The translations under genes and the position numbers were made by a program. Positions 25,819 to 34,563 of a DNA stretch of 59,842 nt are shown one piece after another (the stretch's first letter is position 1; the number at the start of each line of letters is the position of its first letter). The notes beneath the pieces were generated by a model that had not been told where the DNA came from, did not search any database, and saw only the letters and a program-made list of their open reading frames with translations. This stretch comes from an uncultured Lachnospiraceae bacterium (GTDB lineage: Bacteria; Bacillota; Clostridia; Lachnospirales; Lachnospiraceae): NCBI GenBank assembly GCA_934418125.1, contig CAKRWT010000016.1, forward strand, positions 1 to 59,842. Direction: 5' to 3'.

Positions 25819-26796
25819 ATGATAAAAATTGATTTGATTACAGGCTTTCTGGGAGCCGGTAAGACAACTTTTATGAAAAAATATGCCAGATATCTGATAG
25901 AAAGCGGTCAGAAAATCTGTATTCTGGAAAATGATTTTGGCGCGGTCAATGTGGATATGCTGCTGTTACAGGATATGCTGTCTGAGCAGTGCGACCTGGA
26001 AATGGTAGCAGGCGGCTGTGATGCAGACTGCCATAAGAGGCGGTTTAAAACGAAGCTGATTTCTATGGGAATGCGGGGGTTTGACAGGGTGCTGGTGGAG
26101 CCTTCCGGAATTTTTGATATGGACGAATTCTTTGACACTCTGCGGGAAGAGCCGTTGGAGCAGTGGTATGAAATCGGTAATGTCATCGCCATCGTAGATG
26201 CCCGTCTGGAAGAAAATCTGTCCACCCAGGCACAGTTTCTGTTAGCTTCGGAAACGGCTGGTGCAGGGCAGGTCATTTTAAGCCGGGTACAGGAGGCTGA
26301 GAGTACCGATATCGAACATACGCTGACTTATCTGAACCAGGCAATGGAACAGGTGCAGTGTAAGAGACGGTTTCAGACAGAGAACGGAGACGGAGTGCGC
26401 CCGAAGGATGTAGTGCTGGCAAAGGATTGGGACAGCCTGACGAAGGAAGACTATGAGAAGATACTTCACAGTGGCTATGCATCGGAAAGCTATCAGAAGA
26501 TGTGGTTAGATAAGAAGGACGCGTTTACTTCCTTGTATTTTATGCATGTGAAGATGTCGGAGCAGGACATGCGGGAAGCGGTAGAGAAACTGTTTGCCAC
26601 ACCTGCCTGCGGCAATATTTTCCGGGTAAAAGGGTTCCTCCTGGTGGCAGAGGATTCCTATATAGAGTTTAATGCCACCAGAGAAAAGTTTTCCAGCAAA
26701 CCGGTAGAAAAGGGACAGGAAGTGTTCATTGTTATCGGGGAAAATCTGACAGAAGCAGCAATTAAGGAAGTATTTCATATACAGGAGCAGGCATGA
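25819..26796 (+). CDS. G3E family GTPase (CobW/P47K-like) with altered metal motif
   Basis: A 325-residue P-loop GTPase of the CobW/HypB/UreG group. It has GFLGAGKTTFMKKY (Walker A, about 8-21), ENDFGAVNVD, the LVEPSG Walker B-like strand, NVIAIVDA, and a CobW-type C-terminal domain (about 230-320). COG0523 proteins usually have CxCC for metal binding. Here that segment reads GGCDADCHKRRF, which keeps two cysteines and a histidine but not the standard spacing. G3E proteins deliver metals to target proteins; this one may do something different. It is the first gene of a coupled operon: its TGA overlaps the next ATG. Confidence 0.88.
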   Translation: MIKIDLITGFLGAGKTTFMKKYARYLIESGQKICILENDFGAVNVDMLLLQDMLSEQCDLEMVAGGCDADCHKRRFKTKLISMGMRGFDRVLVEPSGIFDMDEFFDTLREEPLEQWYEIGNVIAIVDARLEENLSTQAQFLLASETAGAGQVILSRVQEAESTDIEHTLTYLNQAMEQVQCKRRFQTENGDGVRPKDVVLAKDWDSLTKEDYEKILHSGYASESYQKMWLDKKDAFTSLYFMHVKMSEQDMREAVEKLFATPACGNIFRVKGFLLVAEDSYIEFNATREKFSSKPVEKGQEVFIVIGENLTEAAIKEVFHIQEQA

Positions 26797-29558
26797 AACG
26801 AAAGAACATCGTGCTGGGGGTTCTTGCCCACGTAGATGCGGGTAAGACAACACTGGCAGAAAGCATATTATATATAAGCGGAACGCTCCGCAAGTTAGGG
26901 CGTGTAGACCATAAGGATGCCTTTCTGGATACGGACAGGCAGGAGCGGGACAGAGGCATTACAATTTTTTCCAAGGAGGCAAGATTTCACTGGAAGGACA
27001 TGGACGTGACCTTATTAGATACACCCGGACATGTGGACTTCTCAGCAGAGATGGAGCGTACCTTACAGGTGCTGGACTATGCGGTGTTGATTATCAGCGG
27101 TGCAGATGGTATCCAGGGACATACCATGACCCTGTGGAGGCTGCTGGAACGCTACGGCATCCCGACATTTCTGTTTATCAATAAGATGGACCAGCCGGGG
27201 ACAGAACAGGAAGCCTTACTGGCGCAGTTAAAAGAACGGCTGGACGGACGATGTATTTCTTTTGCAAAGAAAGATACGGCTTTCTATGAGAATGTGGCAG
27301 TCTGTGAAGAGGACTTGCTGGAGCGGTTTCTGGAATCGGAGCAGATAGAAGAGGAAGAGATTGTAAGACTGGTGGCAGAACGGAAGGTCTTTCCCTGCTT
27401 CTTTGGTTCCGCTCTGAAAGTAGAAGGCGTGGAGGAACTGCTGGAGGGATTGTATAACTATACCAGGATGCCGGAATACCAGGCAGCTTTGGGTGCAAGA
27501 GTCTATAAGATATCCAGGGATGGACAGGGTAACCGGATGACCCATGTAAAGGTGACCGGTGGAAGTCTTAAGGTAAAGCAGATGATTCCTGTCTATGACC
27601 GGGAAAAGGATTGTCATACAGAGGAAAAGATAGACCAGATACGGCTTTATTCCGGCAATAAATATGAGATGGCGCAGGAGGTGCAGGCAGGAGACATCTG
27701 TGCTTTGACAGGTCCGGTAAAAACCTTCAGTGGGGAAGGCATCGGTGCAGAGCAGGAGAATACCATTCCTTTGCTGACACCGGTCATGACCTACCGTATT
27801 GTGTTGCCGGAAGGCTGCGATGTGCACCAGATGTATGACAAGTTATGTCAACTGGAAGAGGAAGAACCGCAGCTTCATATTTTATGGAAGGAGCAGAAGG
27901 AAGAGATTCATGCACAGCTTATGGGCGAGGTGCAGATTACGATTTTGCAGAATCTGATAGCAGAACGCTTCGGGGTGGAAGTTACCTTTGATGAGGGAAG
28001 CATTGTTTATCAGGAAACCATTGCCAATGTGGTAGAGGGAGTAGGTCATTTTGAACCCCTGCGGCATTATGCGGAGGTGCATCTGGTACTGGAACCGGGT
28101 GAGCCGGGCAGTGGCTTACAGTTTGCTGTCAGCTGTAGTGAAGACGTATTAGATAAGAACTGGCAGAGACTGATACTGACCCATCTGGAGGAAAAGGAGC
28201 ATTTAGGCGTGCTGACCGGTTCGCCCATTACCGATATGCTGATTACTATAGTGGCAGGGCGGGCACACACGAAGCATACAGAGGGCGGCGATTTCCGGCA
28301 GGCAACCTACCGGGCATTGCGGCAGGGACTGTGCAAGGCTCAGAGTGTCCTGTTAGAGCCGGTGTATGCCTTCCGGCTGGAACTGCCGGCTGGTATGATT
28401 GGACGAGCCATGACGGATATCCAGACGAAGCAGGGAGATTTTGAACCACCGGTTATAGAGGGGGAATACGCTATTCTGACGGGGACGGTGCCGGTATCGG
28501 AAATGAGCGGTTATCAGACGGAGCTGCTTGCCTATTCCGGAGGAAAAGGAAGGCTTTTTACCGAATTAAAAGGCTATGCACCCTGCCATAATGCGAAGGA
28601 GGTCATTGAGCAGACAGGCTATGAAGCAGAGCATGATGTAGCAAATCCCTGCGGTTCAGTGTTCTGTGCCCACGGAGCGGGATTTGTGGTGGAATGGGAC
28701 AGTGTAGAAGCGTATATGCATCTGGAAAGTATACTGGACAGCGGTACTTTCCGGTTGGCAGATGGCAGCCTGTATCAGCCGGAAAAGGCAAAACAGGATG
28801 CCCAGGAAGCCAGTGGTAACTTTGCAGGACAGTATGCCAGACGGGCAGGAGCGGCTAAGAGCAGTACCGCGGAGGATTTTATCGGACAGGATGAGATAGA
28901 GGAAATCTTTACCAGAACCTTCGGGACAAAGAAACGGGAGAAACCGGGCTGGGGAAAAACCATCCGTTCTGTCCCACACAGCAGGGAAACGAAGTATCAG
29001 GGAACACCACTTCCCCAGGAAGAATATCTGCTGGTGGACGGCTATAACATTATTTTTGGCTGGGAGAACCTGAACGAACTGGCGAAGACGAATCTGGACG
29101 GAGCCAGAGGCAGGCTGATGGATATCCTGAGCAATTATCAGGGATACCGCAAGATGCATCTGATTCTGGTATTCGATGCCTATAAGGTAAAAGGCAATCC
29201 GGGAAGTGCGGTGCGTTATCACAATATTGATGTGGTTTACACGAAGGAAGCTGAAACTGCAGACAGCTATATCGAGAAAGTGACCCACCAGATAGGGAAA
29301 AAATACAGGGTGCGGGTTGCAACCTCTGATGGACTGGAGCAGATGATTATTATGGGTGCCGGAGCGACCAGGGTATCTGCCAGGGAATTTCAGGAAGAAG
29401 TGATGGCAGCAGGCAAGGAAATACGCCAGATGTTTCTGGAGAACCCGGAAAGGCAGACCGGTGGCAGAAATTATCTGTTGGAAGGAGCCTCCGAGGAAGT
29501 AACTGCCTATCTGGAGAAACAGAAACAAAAACTAGAAGAAGACAGAGAAACGATATGA
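26793..29558 (+). CDS. TetM-like ribosomal-protection GTPase fused to a YacP/Rae1-type NYN nuclease domain
   Basis: This 921-residue protein joins two families. Residues 1 to about 640 form an EF-G-like translational GTPase of the Tet(M)/Tet(O) group: LAHVDAGKTT (G1, about 11-20), RGITI (switch I), LDTPGHVDF (G3), INKMDQPG (G4), then domains II to V, with GGDFRQATYRALRQGL and ELKGYAPCHNAKEV. A charged linker (about 640-740) leads to an NYN domain (about 742-890) that matches bacterial YacP/Rae1, with acidic residues kept in LLVDGYN, VFDAYKVKG, TKEAETADSYIEKV and ATSDGLEQM. Rae1 of Bacillus cleaves mRNA in the ribosomal A site, where Tet(M) also binds. It likely acts on stalled ribosomes; tetracycline resistance is uncertain. 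Neighbours overlap by 4 bases on both sides. Confidence 0.93.
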   Translation: MKRKNIVLGVLAHVDAGKTTLAESILYISGTLRKLGRVDHKDAFLDTDRQERDRGITIFSKEARFHWKDMDVTLLDTPGHVDFSAEMERTLQVLDYAVLIISGADGIQGHTMTLWRLLERYGIPTFLFINKMDQPGTEQEALLAQLKERLDGRCISFAKKDTAFYENVAVCEEDLLERFLESEQIEEEEIVRLVAERKVFPCFFGSALKVEGVEELLEGLYNYTRMPEYQAALGARVYKISRDGQGNRMTHVKVTGGSLKVKQMIPVYDREKDCHTEEKIDQIRLYSGNKYEMAQEVQAGDICALTGPVKTFSGEGIGAEQENTIPLLTPVMTYRIVLPEGCDVHQMYDKLCQLEEEEPQLHILWKEQKEEIHAQLMGEVQITILQNLIAERFGVEVTFDEGSIVYQETIANVVEGVGHFEPLRHYAEVHLVLEPGEPGSGLQFAVSCSEDVLDKNWQRLILTHLEEKEHLGVLTGSPITDMLITIVAGRAHTKHTEGGDFRQATYRALRQGLCKAQSVLLEPVYAFRLELPAGMIGRAMTDIQTKQGDFEPPVIEGEYAILTGTVPVSEMSGYQTELLAYSGGKGRLFTELKGYAPCHNAKEVIEQTGYEAEHDVANPCGSVFCAHGAGFVVEWDSVEAYMHLESILDSGTFRLADGSLYQPEKAKQDAQEASGNFAGQYARRAGAAKSSTAEDFIGQDEIEEIFTRTFGTKKREKPGWGKTIRSVPHSRETKYQGTPLPQEEYLLVDGYNIIFGWENLNELAKTNLDGARGRLMDILSNYQGYRKMHLILVFDAYKVKGNPGSAVRYHNIDVVYTKEAETADSYIEKVTHQIGKKYRVRVATSDGLEQMIIMGAGATRVSAREFQEEVMAAGKEIRQMFLENPERQTGGRNYLLEGASEEVTAYLEKQKQKLEEDRETI

Positions 29559-31465
29559 TAAAAGACAATGAACAACAAGACCTGAATCCATTTCAGGACA
29601 AACCGGCAAATGGCATTCCGGAAGCCGTCTGGAAGGTGTATGAGGCAGCATTTTTCCAGTTTGCCCCAGAGGAACAACGTAAATATATCAAAAGCTGTGA
29701 ACGGCAGATTGGGCAGTTGGAACGAAGGATTGCCCGTAAGAAGTATCAGGATAAACATCAGATACTGGCGGATATGGGGTCCATGCATATCCGGGCAGCA
29801 AGCATTGGTTATACGGTAGTACGTAAGCAACGGCGGCTGATGAAGAAGTACCGCCATGTTATACGACGGCTGGCAAAGTTAGACATCAGCTTTTTACACA
29901 GTATGGCACCCAAGGTGTCAGAGGGGGAAGTGGCAGGCATGGAGCAGACGGTCCAGTATCTGCGCAGCAAATCCCTCTATGAAATCTATCGGGATGAATA
30001 CATGAAATATCTGGTAGGACAGCGGATGGAAGAGCTGATGGAGGCAGAGCCGGAGAAGCAGTATCCGGAAGCCAGAGGAATGAAGCGGCATTTTGTGCTG
30101 CACATAGGAGCCACCAACAGTGGCAAGACGTATCAGGCATTACAGCGGCTGCGGCAGGCATACCGGGGTATCTATTTAGGACCATTACGCCTGCTGGCAC
30201 TGGAAATCTATGACCGGATGATGGAATCAGGAATCCCCTGCAGCATGATAACCGGGGAGGAAACCATCCGCACACCGGGCAGTTTTGTACAGGCATCTAC
30301 CATTGAAATGATGGACTTATGGGAGGTTTATGACATTGCTGTAATCGACGAAGCCCAGATGATGACAGATGAGAACCGAGGCAGCTACTGGACCAGGGCT
30401 ATTCTGGGAATCCGTGCGGAGGAAGTACATGTATGCTGTTCTCCTACGGCAGAGAACCTGCTGGTAAAGATGATAGAGCGTTGTGGTGACAGCTATGAAA
30501 TCGTACGCCATGAGCGAAATACAAAACTGGAATTCATACCGGAACGGTACGATATCCGGAAGGATGTACAGCGAGGAGATGCCCTGATTGCCTTTTCCAA
30601 GAAAAATGTACTGGCAATTGCCGCAGCACTGGAAGCCAGGGGCATGCATGTCAGTGTTATCTATGGCAATCTGCCGCCTCAGACCAGACAGGAGCAGGTA
30701 CGTCTGTTTACTGAGGGGGTCCATGAGGTGGTTGTGGCAACCGATGCTATCGGGATGGGAATCAATCTGCCGATTCGGCGGATTGTGTTTATGAATACGG
30801 TAAAATTTGATGGTGTGCAGAAACGGAGGCTTCATGCAGAGGAGATACGGCAGATAGCCGGGAGGGCAGGGCGTTATGGCTACTACGATACCGGTTATGT
30901 GCAGACTGCCATGGACATAGAATATATTGGAAAGAAGCTGGAGGAGCCGTGGTATCCGTTAAAAAAAGCCAGAGTCGGATTTCCGGAAGTGTTGTTAGAT
31001 TTGGATTTGGAATTGGACGAAATCATGGAAGCCTGGGAAAAAACCGGCAATCTGCCGATGTATGACAAAGTATCCATGACCGAAAGTATTAAGAAATACC
31101 ATTATCTGAAAAAGGAAAAGAGAAAGTTACCTTACCTGAATGACAGGAAGTTAGTCATGATTTTGATTACCTGTCCTTTTGATATCAATGACAGAGATGT
31201 CTTAAAGCTGTGGCGGCGGTATTGTGACCAGCCGGACAAGCAGCAGGACTGCCCGATGTTACCGAGAGATTTCAGTCTGGAAGGGCTGGAATCTTATTAC
31301 AAACAGTTGGATTTGTATCATCAGTTTGCAGGCAGGATGAACTGGGTGGTAGACAAAGAAGAGGTAGCAGCCAACCGGGAATGGGCGCAGCATGAAATCA
31401 GTGTCCTGTTGAAGGAAGATAAAGGGCAGTATCTGCCCTTGTCGGCATTAACGCCTGGAGAGTAA
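29555..31465 (+). CDS. SUV3-like ATP-dependent RNA helicase
   Basis: A 636-residue superfamily 2 helicase. An N-terminal basic helical region (about 1-175) precedes Walker A GATNSGKT (about 185-192), the SUV3-type GIYLGPLRLLALEIYDRM, the motif II box DEAQMM (about 265-270), YGNLPPQTRQEQV and the arginine-finger motif QIAGRAGRYG. It resembles mitochondrial SUV3, which works with RNA-degrading exonucleases; homologues occur in some Firmicutes. The stop of the TetM/NYN gene overlaps its start (ATGA), so the two are translationally coupled. I infer a joint role in handling mRNA on or from ribosomes. Its 3' end overlaps the convergent hydrolase gene by 18 bases. Confidence 0.9.
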   Translation: MIKDNEQQDLNPFQDKPANGIPEAVWKVYEAAFFQFAPEEQRKYIKSCERQIGQLERRIARKKYQDKHQILADMGSMHIRAASIGYTVVRKQRRLMKKYRHVIRRLAKLDISFLHSMAPKVSEGEVAGMEQTVQYLRSKSLYEIYRDEYMKYLVGQRMEELMEAEPEKQYPEARGMKRHFVLHIGATNSGKTYQALQRLRQAYRGIYLGPLRLLALEIYDRMMESGIPCSMITGEETIRTPGSFVQASTIEMMDLWEVYDIAVIDEAQMMTDENRGSYWTRAILGIRAEEVHVCCSPTAENLLVKMIERCGDSYEIVRHERNTKLEFIPERYDIRKDVQRGDALIAFSKKNVLAIAAALEARGMHVSVIYGNLPPQTRQEQVRLFTEGVHEVVVATDAIGMGINLPIRRIVFMNTVKFDGVQKRRLHAEEIRQIAGRAGRYGYYDTGYVQTAMDIEYIGKKLEEPWYPLKKARVGFPEVLLDLDLELDEIMEAWEKTGNLPMYDKVSMTESIKKYHYLKKEKRKLPYLNDRKLVMILITCPFDINDRDVLKLWRRYCDQPDKQQDCPMLPRDFSLEGLESYYKQLDLYHQFAGRMNWVVDKEEVAANREWAQHEISVLLKEDKGQYLPLSALTPGE

Positions 31466-32608
31466 GAACTGGCAGGCTGCGTTACCCATTGCTTGATAGG
31501 CGGCAGCGGAAGGATGCAGATGGTCTCCGCTGTCATAGCCTTTGGCAAAGGCTTCCGGGTGTTCATAGTCACGGACTACCGCATCAAAATCAATGACTCC
31601 GTCTGTAAGACGATTGTGGCGAATCCAGTCGTTGAACTGGTTCTTTAATTCTTCCCGGAAAGGGGCATAAGTCCGCCAGCCATAAATAGGCAGTAACGTG
31701 CCTAAGAAAACTGATAACTGTTGCTTTCTACATTGGTTTACATAATATTCAATCCCGACACACAACGCATCCAGGGAAGGAAGGTCACTCATAGGACGGA
31801 AAGGGTTTACCTCGGTTCCTACCGGGTGAATGATGTCATTGATGCCTTGCTGGATGATAATGCTGTCGGCACCGGCGACATTCAGTTCATGGGGAATCCG
31901 GTTTGTTCCTTTCAGACCATAGGATTCATACGTGATACAGTCGTATTGGCGCAGGATTCTGGTACCACTGGCGGCACGGCGGATAATGGCAGTGTCGCAG
32001 ATTCCCTGCTCCTTCAGTGCCAGGGTCAGGTAGTCAGGCCAGTCCTGGGCGGTGATGGAATCGCCGTAGCAGATAAGAGCGCGGTTATGTTCCACCGTCA
32101 GAATGTCGATAGTATTTAAGAAGTAAAACCAGTTCGTGTTCCTGGTGGTATCCAGGGGAAGGGTTTCAGTGCAGCAGACATCCCCAACGGAATAGAAACC
32201 TTTGGAAAGAGGTCCGGTTACCAGGGTGGCGGAACGCATCAGGGTAAAGTCAGCCAGATAGAAGCTGACAGACAGGGTGCTGCCAGCGGTTACGGAAAAG
32301 GGAATCTCGTCACTGGTAAGACTACCGCCAGCCGGAAGGACGCCTTTTTCGGCACCATGAAAGGTAATGGAACAGGAGCTTTCTGGCTCAATACTCCGGT
32401 CATCGGTGGTAATGGCAACAGAGGCTCTGGTAATCGTAACCGGTTCTGTACCACAGTAGTTATCGAAGGTAAAGCGCAGTGCGCTGCCGCTAAAGGGTGC
32501 ATAGACCGGGTAGCGGAGTGTTATATTTTTACTGTAGGTTTCGGACCTGTGTTCGGCAATGGACATGGCATTGCCCCACATGGAAACCCATTTTGTATTG
32601 TCAGTCAT
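31448..32608 (-). CDS. SGNH/GDSL family hydrolase (probable carbohydrate esterase)
   Basis: A 386-residue protein with an N-terminal beta-sandwich domain (about 1-165) and a C-terminal SGNH hydrolase domain. The latter has ALICYGDSITAQ (block I nucleophile Ser), then a block II Gly in RRAASGTRI, the block III QQGINDI and DSGDHLHPSAAAY (Asp and His of the triad). No signal peptide is seen, so it is likely cytoplasmic. Such enzymes often deacylate sugars; the substrate is unknown. The start follows GAGG. It ends inside the last codons of the helicase gene and diverges from the Sfp-type gene. Confidence 0.88.
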   Translation of the reverse strand: MTDNTKWVSMWGNAMSIAEHRSETYSKNITLRYPVYAPFSGSALRFTFDNYCGTEPVTITRASVAITTDDRSIEPESSCSITFHGAEKGVLPAGGSLTSDEIPFSVTAGSTLSVSFYLADFTLMRSATLVTGPLSKGFYSVGDVCCTETLPLDTTRNTNWFYFLNTIDILTVEHNRALICYGDSITAQDWPDYLTLALKEQGICDTAIIRRAASGTRILRQYDCITYESYGLKGTNRIPHELNVAGADSIIIQQGINDIIHPVGTEVNPFRPMSDLPSLDALCVGIEYYVNQCRKQQLSVFLGTLLPIYGWRTYAPFREELKNQFNDWIRHNRLTDGVIDFDAVVRDYEHPEAFAKGYDSGDHLHPSAAAYQAMGNAACQFLLSRR

Positions 32609-32703
32609 AAAAAAACCTCATTTCGATTTTTATTTATCTGACCCATTAAGGTCTGTCCTATTGTAACACTTCAGGACAGGAAAGGAAAGCTAAGAGAAAA
32701 AAT

Positions 32704-33372
32704 ATGATTTCCACATATTATATGGATGTGACACAATTAGAAGAAGAAAAGCTTTATGAAGAAAAGTTCAGAAGCCTGTCACCCTACCGACGGCAGAAGA
32801 TACAGATTCTCAAGCATCATAAGGATAAATGCCGCAGTCTGGGGGCTGGAATCGTCTTAGACTACGCTTTACAGCAGTATGGTCTGCGGGAGCGGCAGAT
32901 GGACTATGCTATCGGACAGTGGGGAAAACCTTTTTTTAAGGAATATCCGCAGTTACATTTTTCGTTGTCCCATTCCGGGGATTATGCGATATGCAGTATC
33001 GGTAAAACACCTGTCGGGAATGATATCGAGGGTATTAAAAGCGGGCATCTTAAGGTGGCAGACCGTTTCTATACGCCAAAGGAACGGGAATGGATGTATG
33101 AGGCAGTTACTGGTCCGGAGATAGAAAAGCGGATGTTCCGTATCTGGACGGTAAAGGAAAGCTTCTTAAAGGCAACCGGAAGAGGGATGTCCCTTAGCCT
33201 GTTGGATTTTTCCGTGCTGTTTGGGGACGGGGGAGTTATCAACATTGAGCAGACGTTGGAAGAAGCCCCTTTTCATGGAAAAGAATACCGGCAGATTCCG
33301 GGCTACTGCGTGTGTGTGTGCTGCCATCAGGGGGAAGAGATAGCACCGGAAATACAGCCCGTTATTCTTTAA
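32704..33372 (+). CDS. 4'-phosphopantetheinyl transferase (Sfp type)
   Basis: A 222-residue enzyme that transfers 4'-phosphopantetheine from CoA to a carrier-protein serine. It shows FSLSHSGDYAICSIG, the magnesium-binding GNDIEGIK block and the WTVKESFLKATGRGM signature, which together define the Sfp group rather than AcpS. No carrier protein, polyketide or peptide synthetase gene is seen nearby, so its target may be encoded elsewhere. The next gene is spoVAD. Confidence 0.93.
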   Translation: MISTYYMDVTQLEEEKLYEEKFRSLSPYRRQKIQILKHHKDKCRSLGAGIVLDYALQQYGLRERQMDYAIGQWGKPFFKEYPQLHFSLSHSGDYAICSIGKTPVGNDIEGIKSGHLKVADRFYTPKEREWMYEAVTGPEIEKRMFRIWTVKESFLKATGRGMSLSLLDFSVLFGDGGVINIEQTLEEAPFHGKEYRQIPGYCVCVCCHQGEEIAPEIQPVIL

Positions 33373-33430
33373 GGAAAGTGATAGCAGAAAAAATTATAGT
33401 AAGAAAAATCCTAATAAGACAAGCATGCTG

Positions 33431-33460
33431 CGAATAGAGTTGGAAAAAGGCACCATACTA
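33431..33460 (+). promoter_or_regulatory. Sigma-G-like promoter of spoVAD
   Basis: CGAATA (33431-33436) and a perfect CATACTA (33454-33460) are separated by 17 bases, 60 bases before the spoVAD start. It matches the sigma-G pattern apart from one base in the -35 box. Confidence 0.7.
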
Positions 33461-33519
33461 AGAATAAGTGGAAAGCCGTTCTGGCAGAATGGCAATCGTA
33501 TGGAAAGCGAGGAAAAGGC

Positions 33520-34563
33520 ATGCTTGGAAAACAGAGTATAGCATATACGAAGAAACCTTATCTGATTGGCAGTGGTTCAATTGTGGGGAATAAGGAAGCC
33601 CAGGGCCCCATGGGGAAGTTGTTTGATAAGGTAGGATATGATGATAAGTTTGGAGCCGATACCTGGGAAAGTGCAGAGAGCAGCTTACAGCAGGAGGCAG
33701 TGGAAATTGCCCTTCATAAAGCGAATCTGAACAAACAGGATATCCAGGTAATTTATGCAGGAGATTTACTGGGACAGTCCATTGCCAGCAGCTTTGGAAT
33801 GTCCCAGTTTGAACTTCCCCATGTGGGATTGTATGGAGCCTGCTCTACCTGTGGATTAAGTCTGGCGATGGGCAGCATGAGTGTGGCTGCCGGTTTTGTG
33901 CCAAAGTGTGTCTGTGTGACTTCCAGTCACTTTGCCAGTGCAGAGAAAGAATTCCGTTTCCCATTAGCTTATGGTACGCAACGACCAAAATCAGCAACCT
34001 GGACGGTAACCGGCAGCGCTGCCTTTGTGTTATCGGAGCAGCCGGGAAAACAGGTGCAGGCGGTCATTGAAGGTGTTACTCTGGGAAAGATTGTAGATTA
34101 TGGTGTAAAGGATTCTATGAATATGGGTGCCTGTATGGCACCGGCAGCAGCTGATACCATCAGGCAGCATCTGGAGGATTTCGGAAGGACGCCGGAAGAT
34201 TATGATAAGATTATTACAGGCGATTTGGGAAAAGTAGGGCAGCAGCTTCTCTTTGATTTACTGCAGGAAGCCCGGATTGATATTACGAAACAACACATGG
34301 ACTGCGGTATCGAAATCTATGACAGCGGGAAGCAGAACACCGATGCCGGTGGCTCAGGCTGTGGCTGCAGTGCAGTGGTACTGTCGGCTTATATTTTAAA
34401 GAAGATAGAAGAAGGTGTCTGGAAACGAGTGCTTTTTGTGCCAACCGGAGCGTTGTTGAGTAAGACCAGTTTTAACGAGGGACAGAGCATTCCGGGGATT
34501 GCCCACGGGGTAGTGCTGGAACATTATGACTGTTCTATGTGTGACACCGTACTGTCCCGCTGA
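33520..34563 (+). CDS. spoVAD: Stage V sporulation protein AD
   Basis: A 347-residue thiolase-fold protein of the SpoVAD family, which in Bacillus binds dipicolinic acid at the outer face of the inner spore membrane. Visible family regions are QSIAYTKKPYLIGSGSIVG, GYDDKFGADTWE.AES, the YGACSTCGLSLAMGSM nucleophile-like region and GGSGCGCSAVVLSAYIL. It stands alone, 9 kb from spoVAA-AB-AC and on the other strand, with its own sigma-G-like promoter. The last 40 bases overlap the convergent LacI gene. Confidence 0.96.
   Translation: MLGKQSIAYTKKPYLIGSGSIVGNKEAQGPMGKLFDKVGYDDKFGADTWESAESSLQQEAVEIALHKANLNKQDIQVIYAGDLLGQSIASSFGMSQFELPHVGLYGACSTCGLSLAMGSMSVAAGFVPKCVCVTSSHFASAEKEFRFPLAYGTQRPKSATWTVTGSAAFVLSEQPGKQVQAVIEGVTLGKIVDYGVKDSMNMGACMAPAAADTIRQHLEDFGRTPEDYDKIITGDLGKVGQQLLFDLLQEARIDITKQHMDCGIEIYDSGKQNTDAGGSGCGCSAVVLSAYILKKIEEGVWKRVLFVPTGALLSKTSFNEGQSIPGIAHGVVLEHYDCSMCDTVLSR

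Noticed and set aside
26793..28740. Calling the TetM-like gene a tetracycline resistance gene (tetM/tetO/tetW)
   Set aside because: The GTPase part is divergent and carries a long C-terminal extension with an NYN domain. It lies in a housekeeping-like context with no mobile element, so resistance is not supported.
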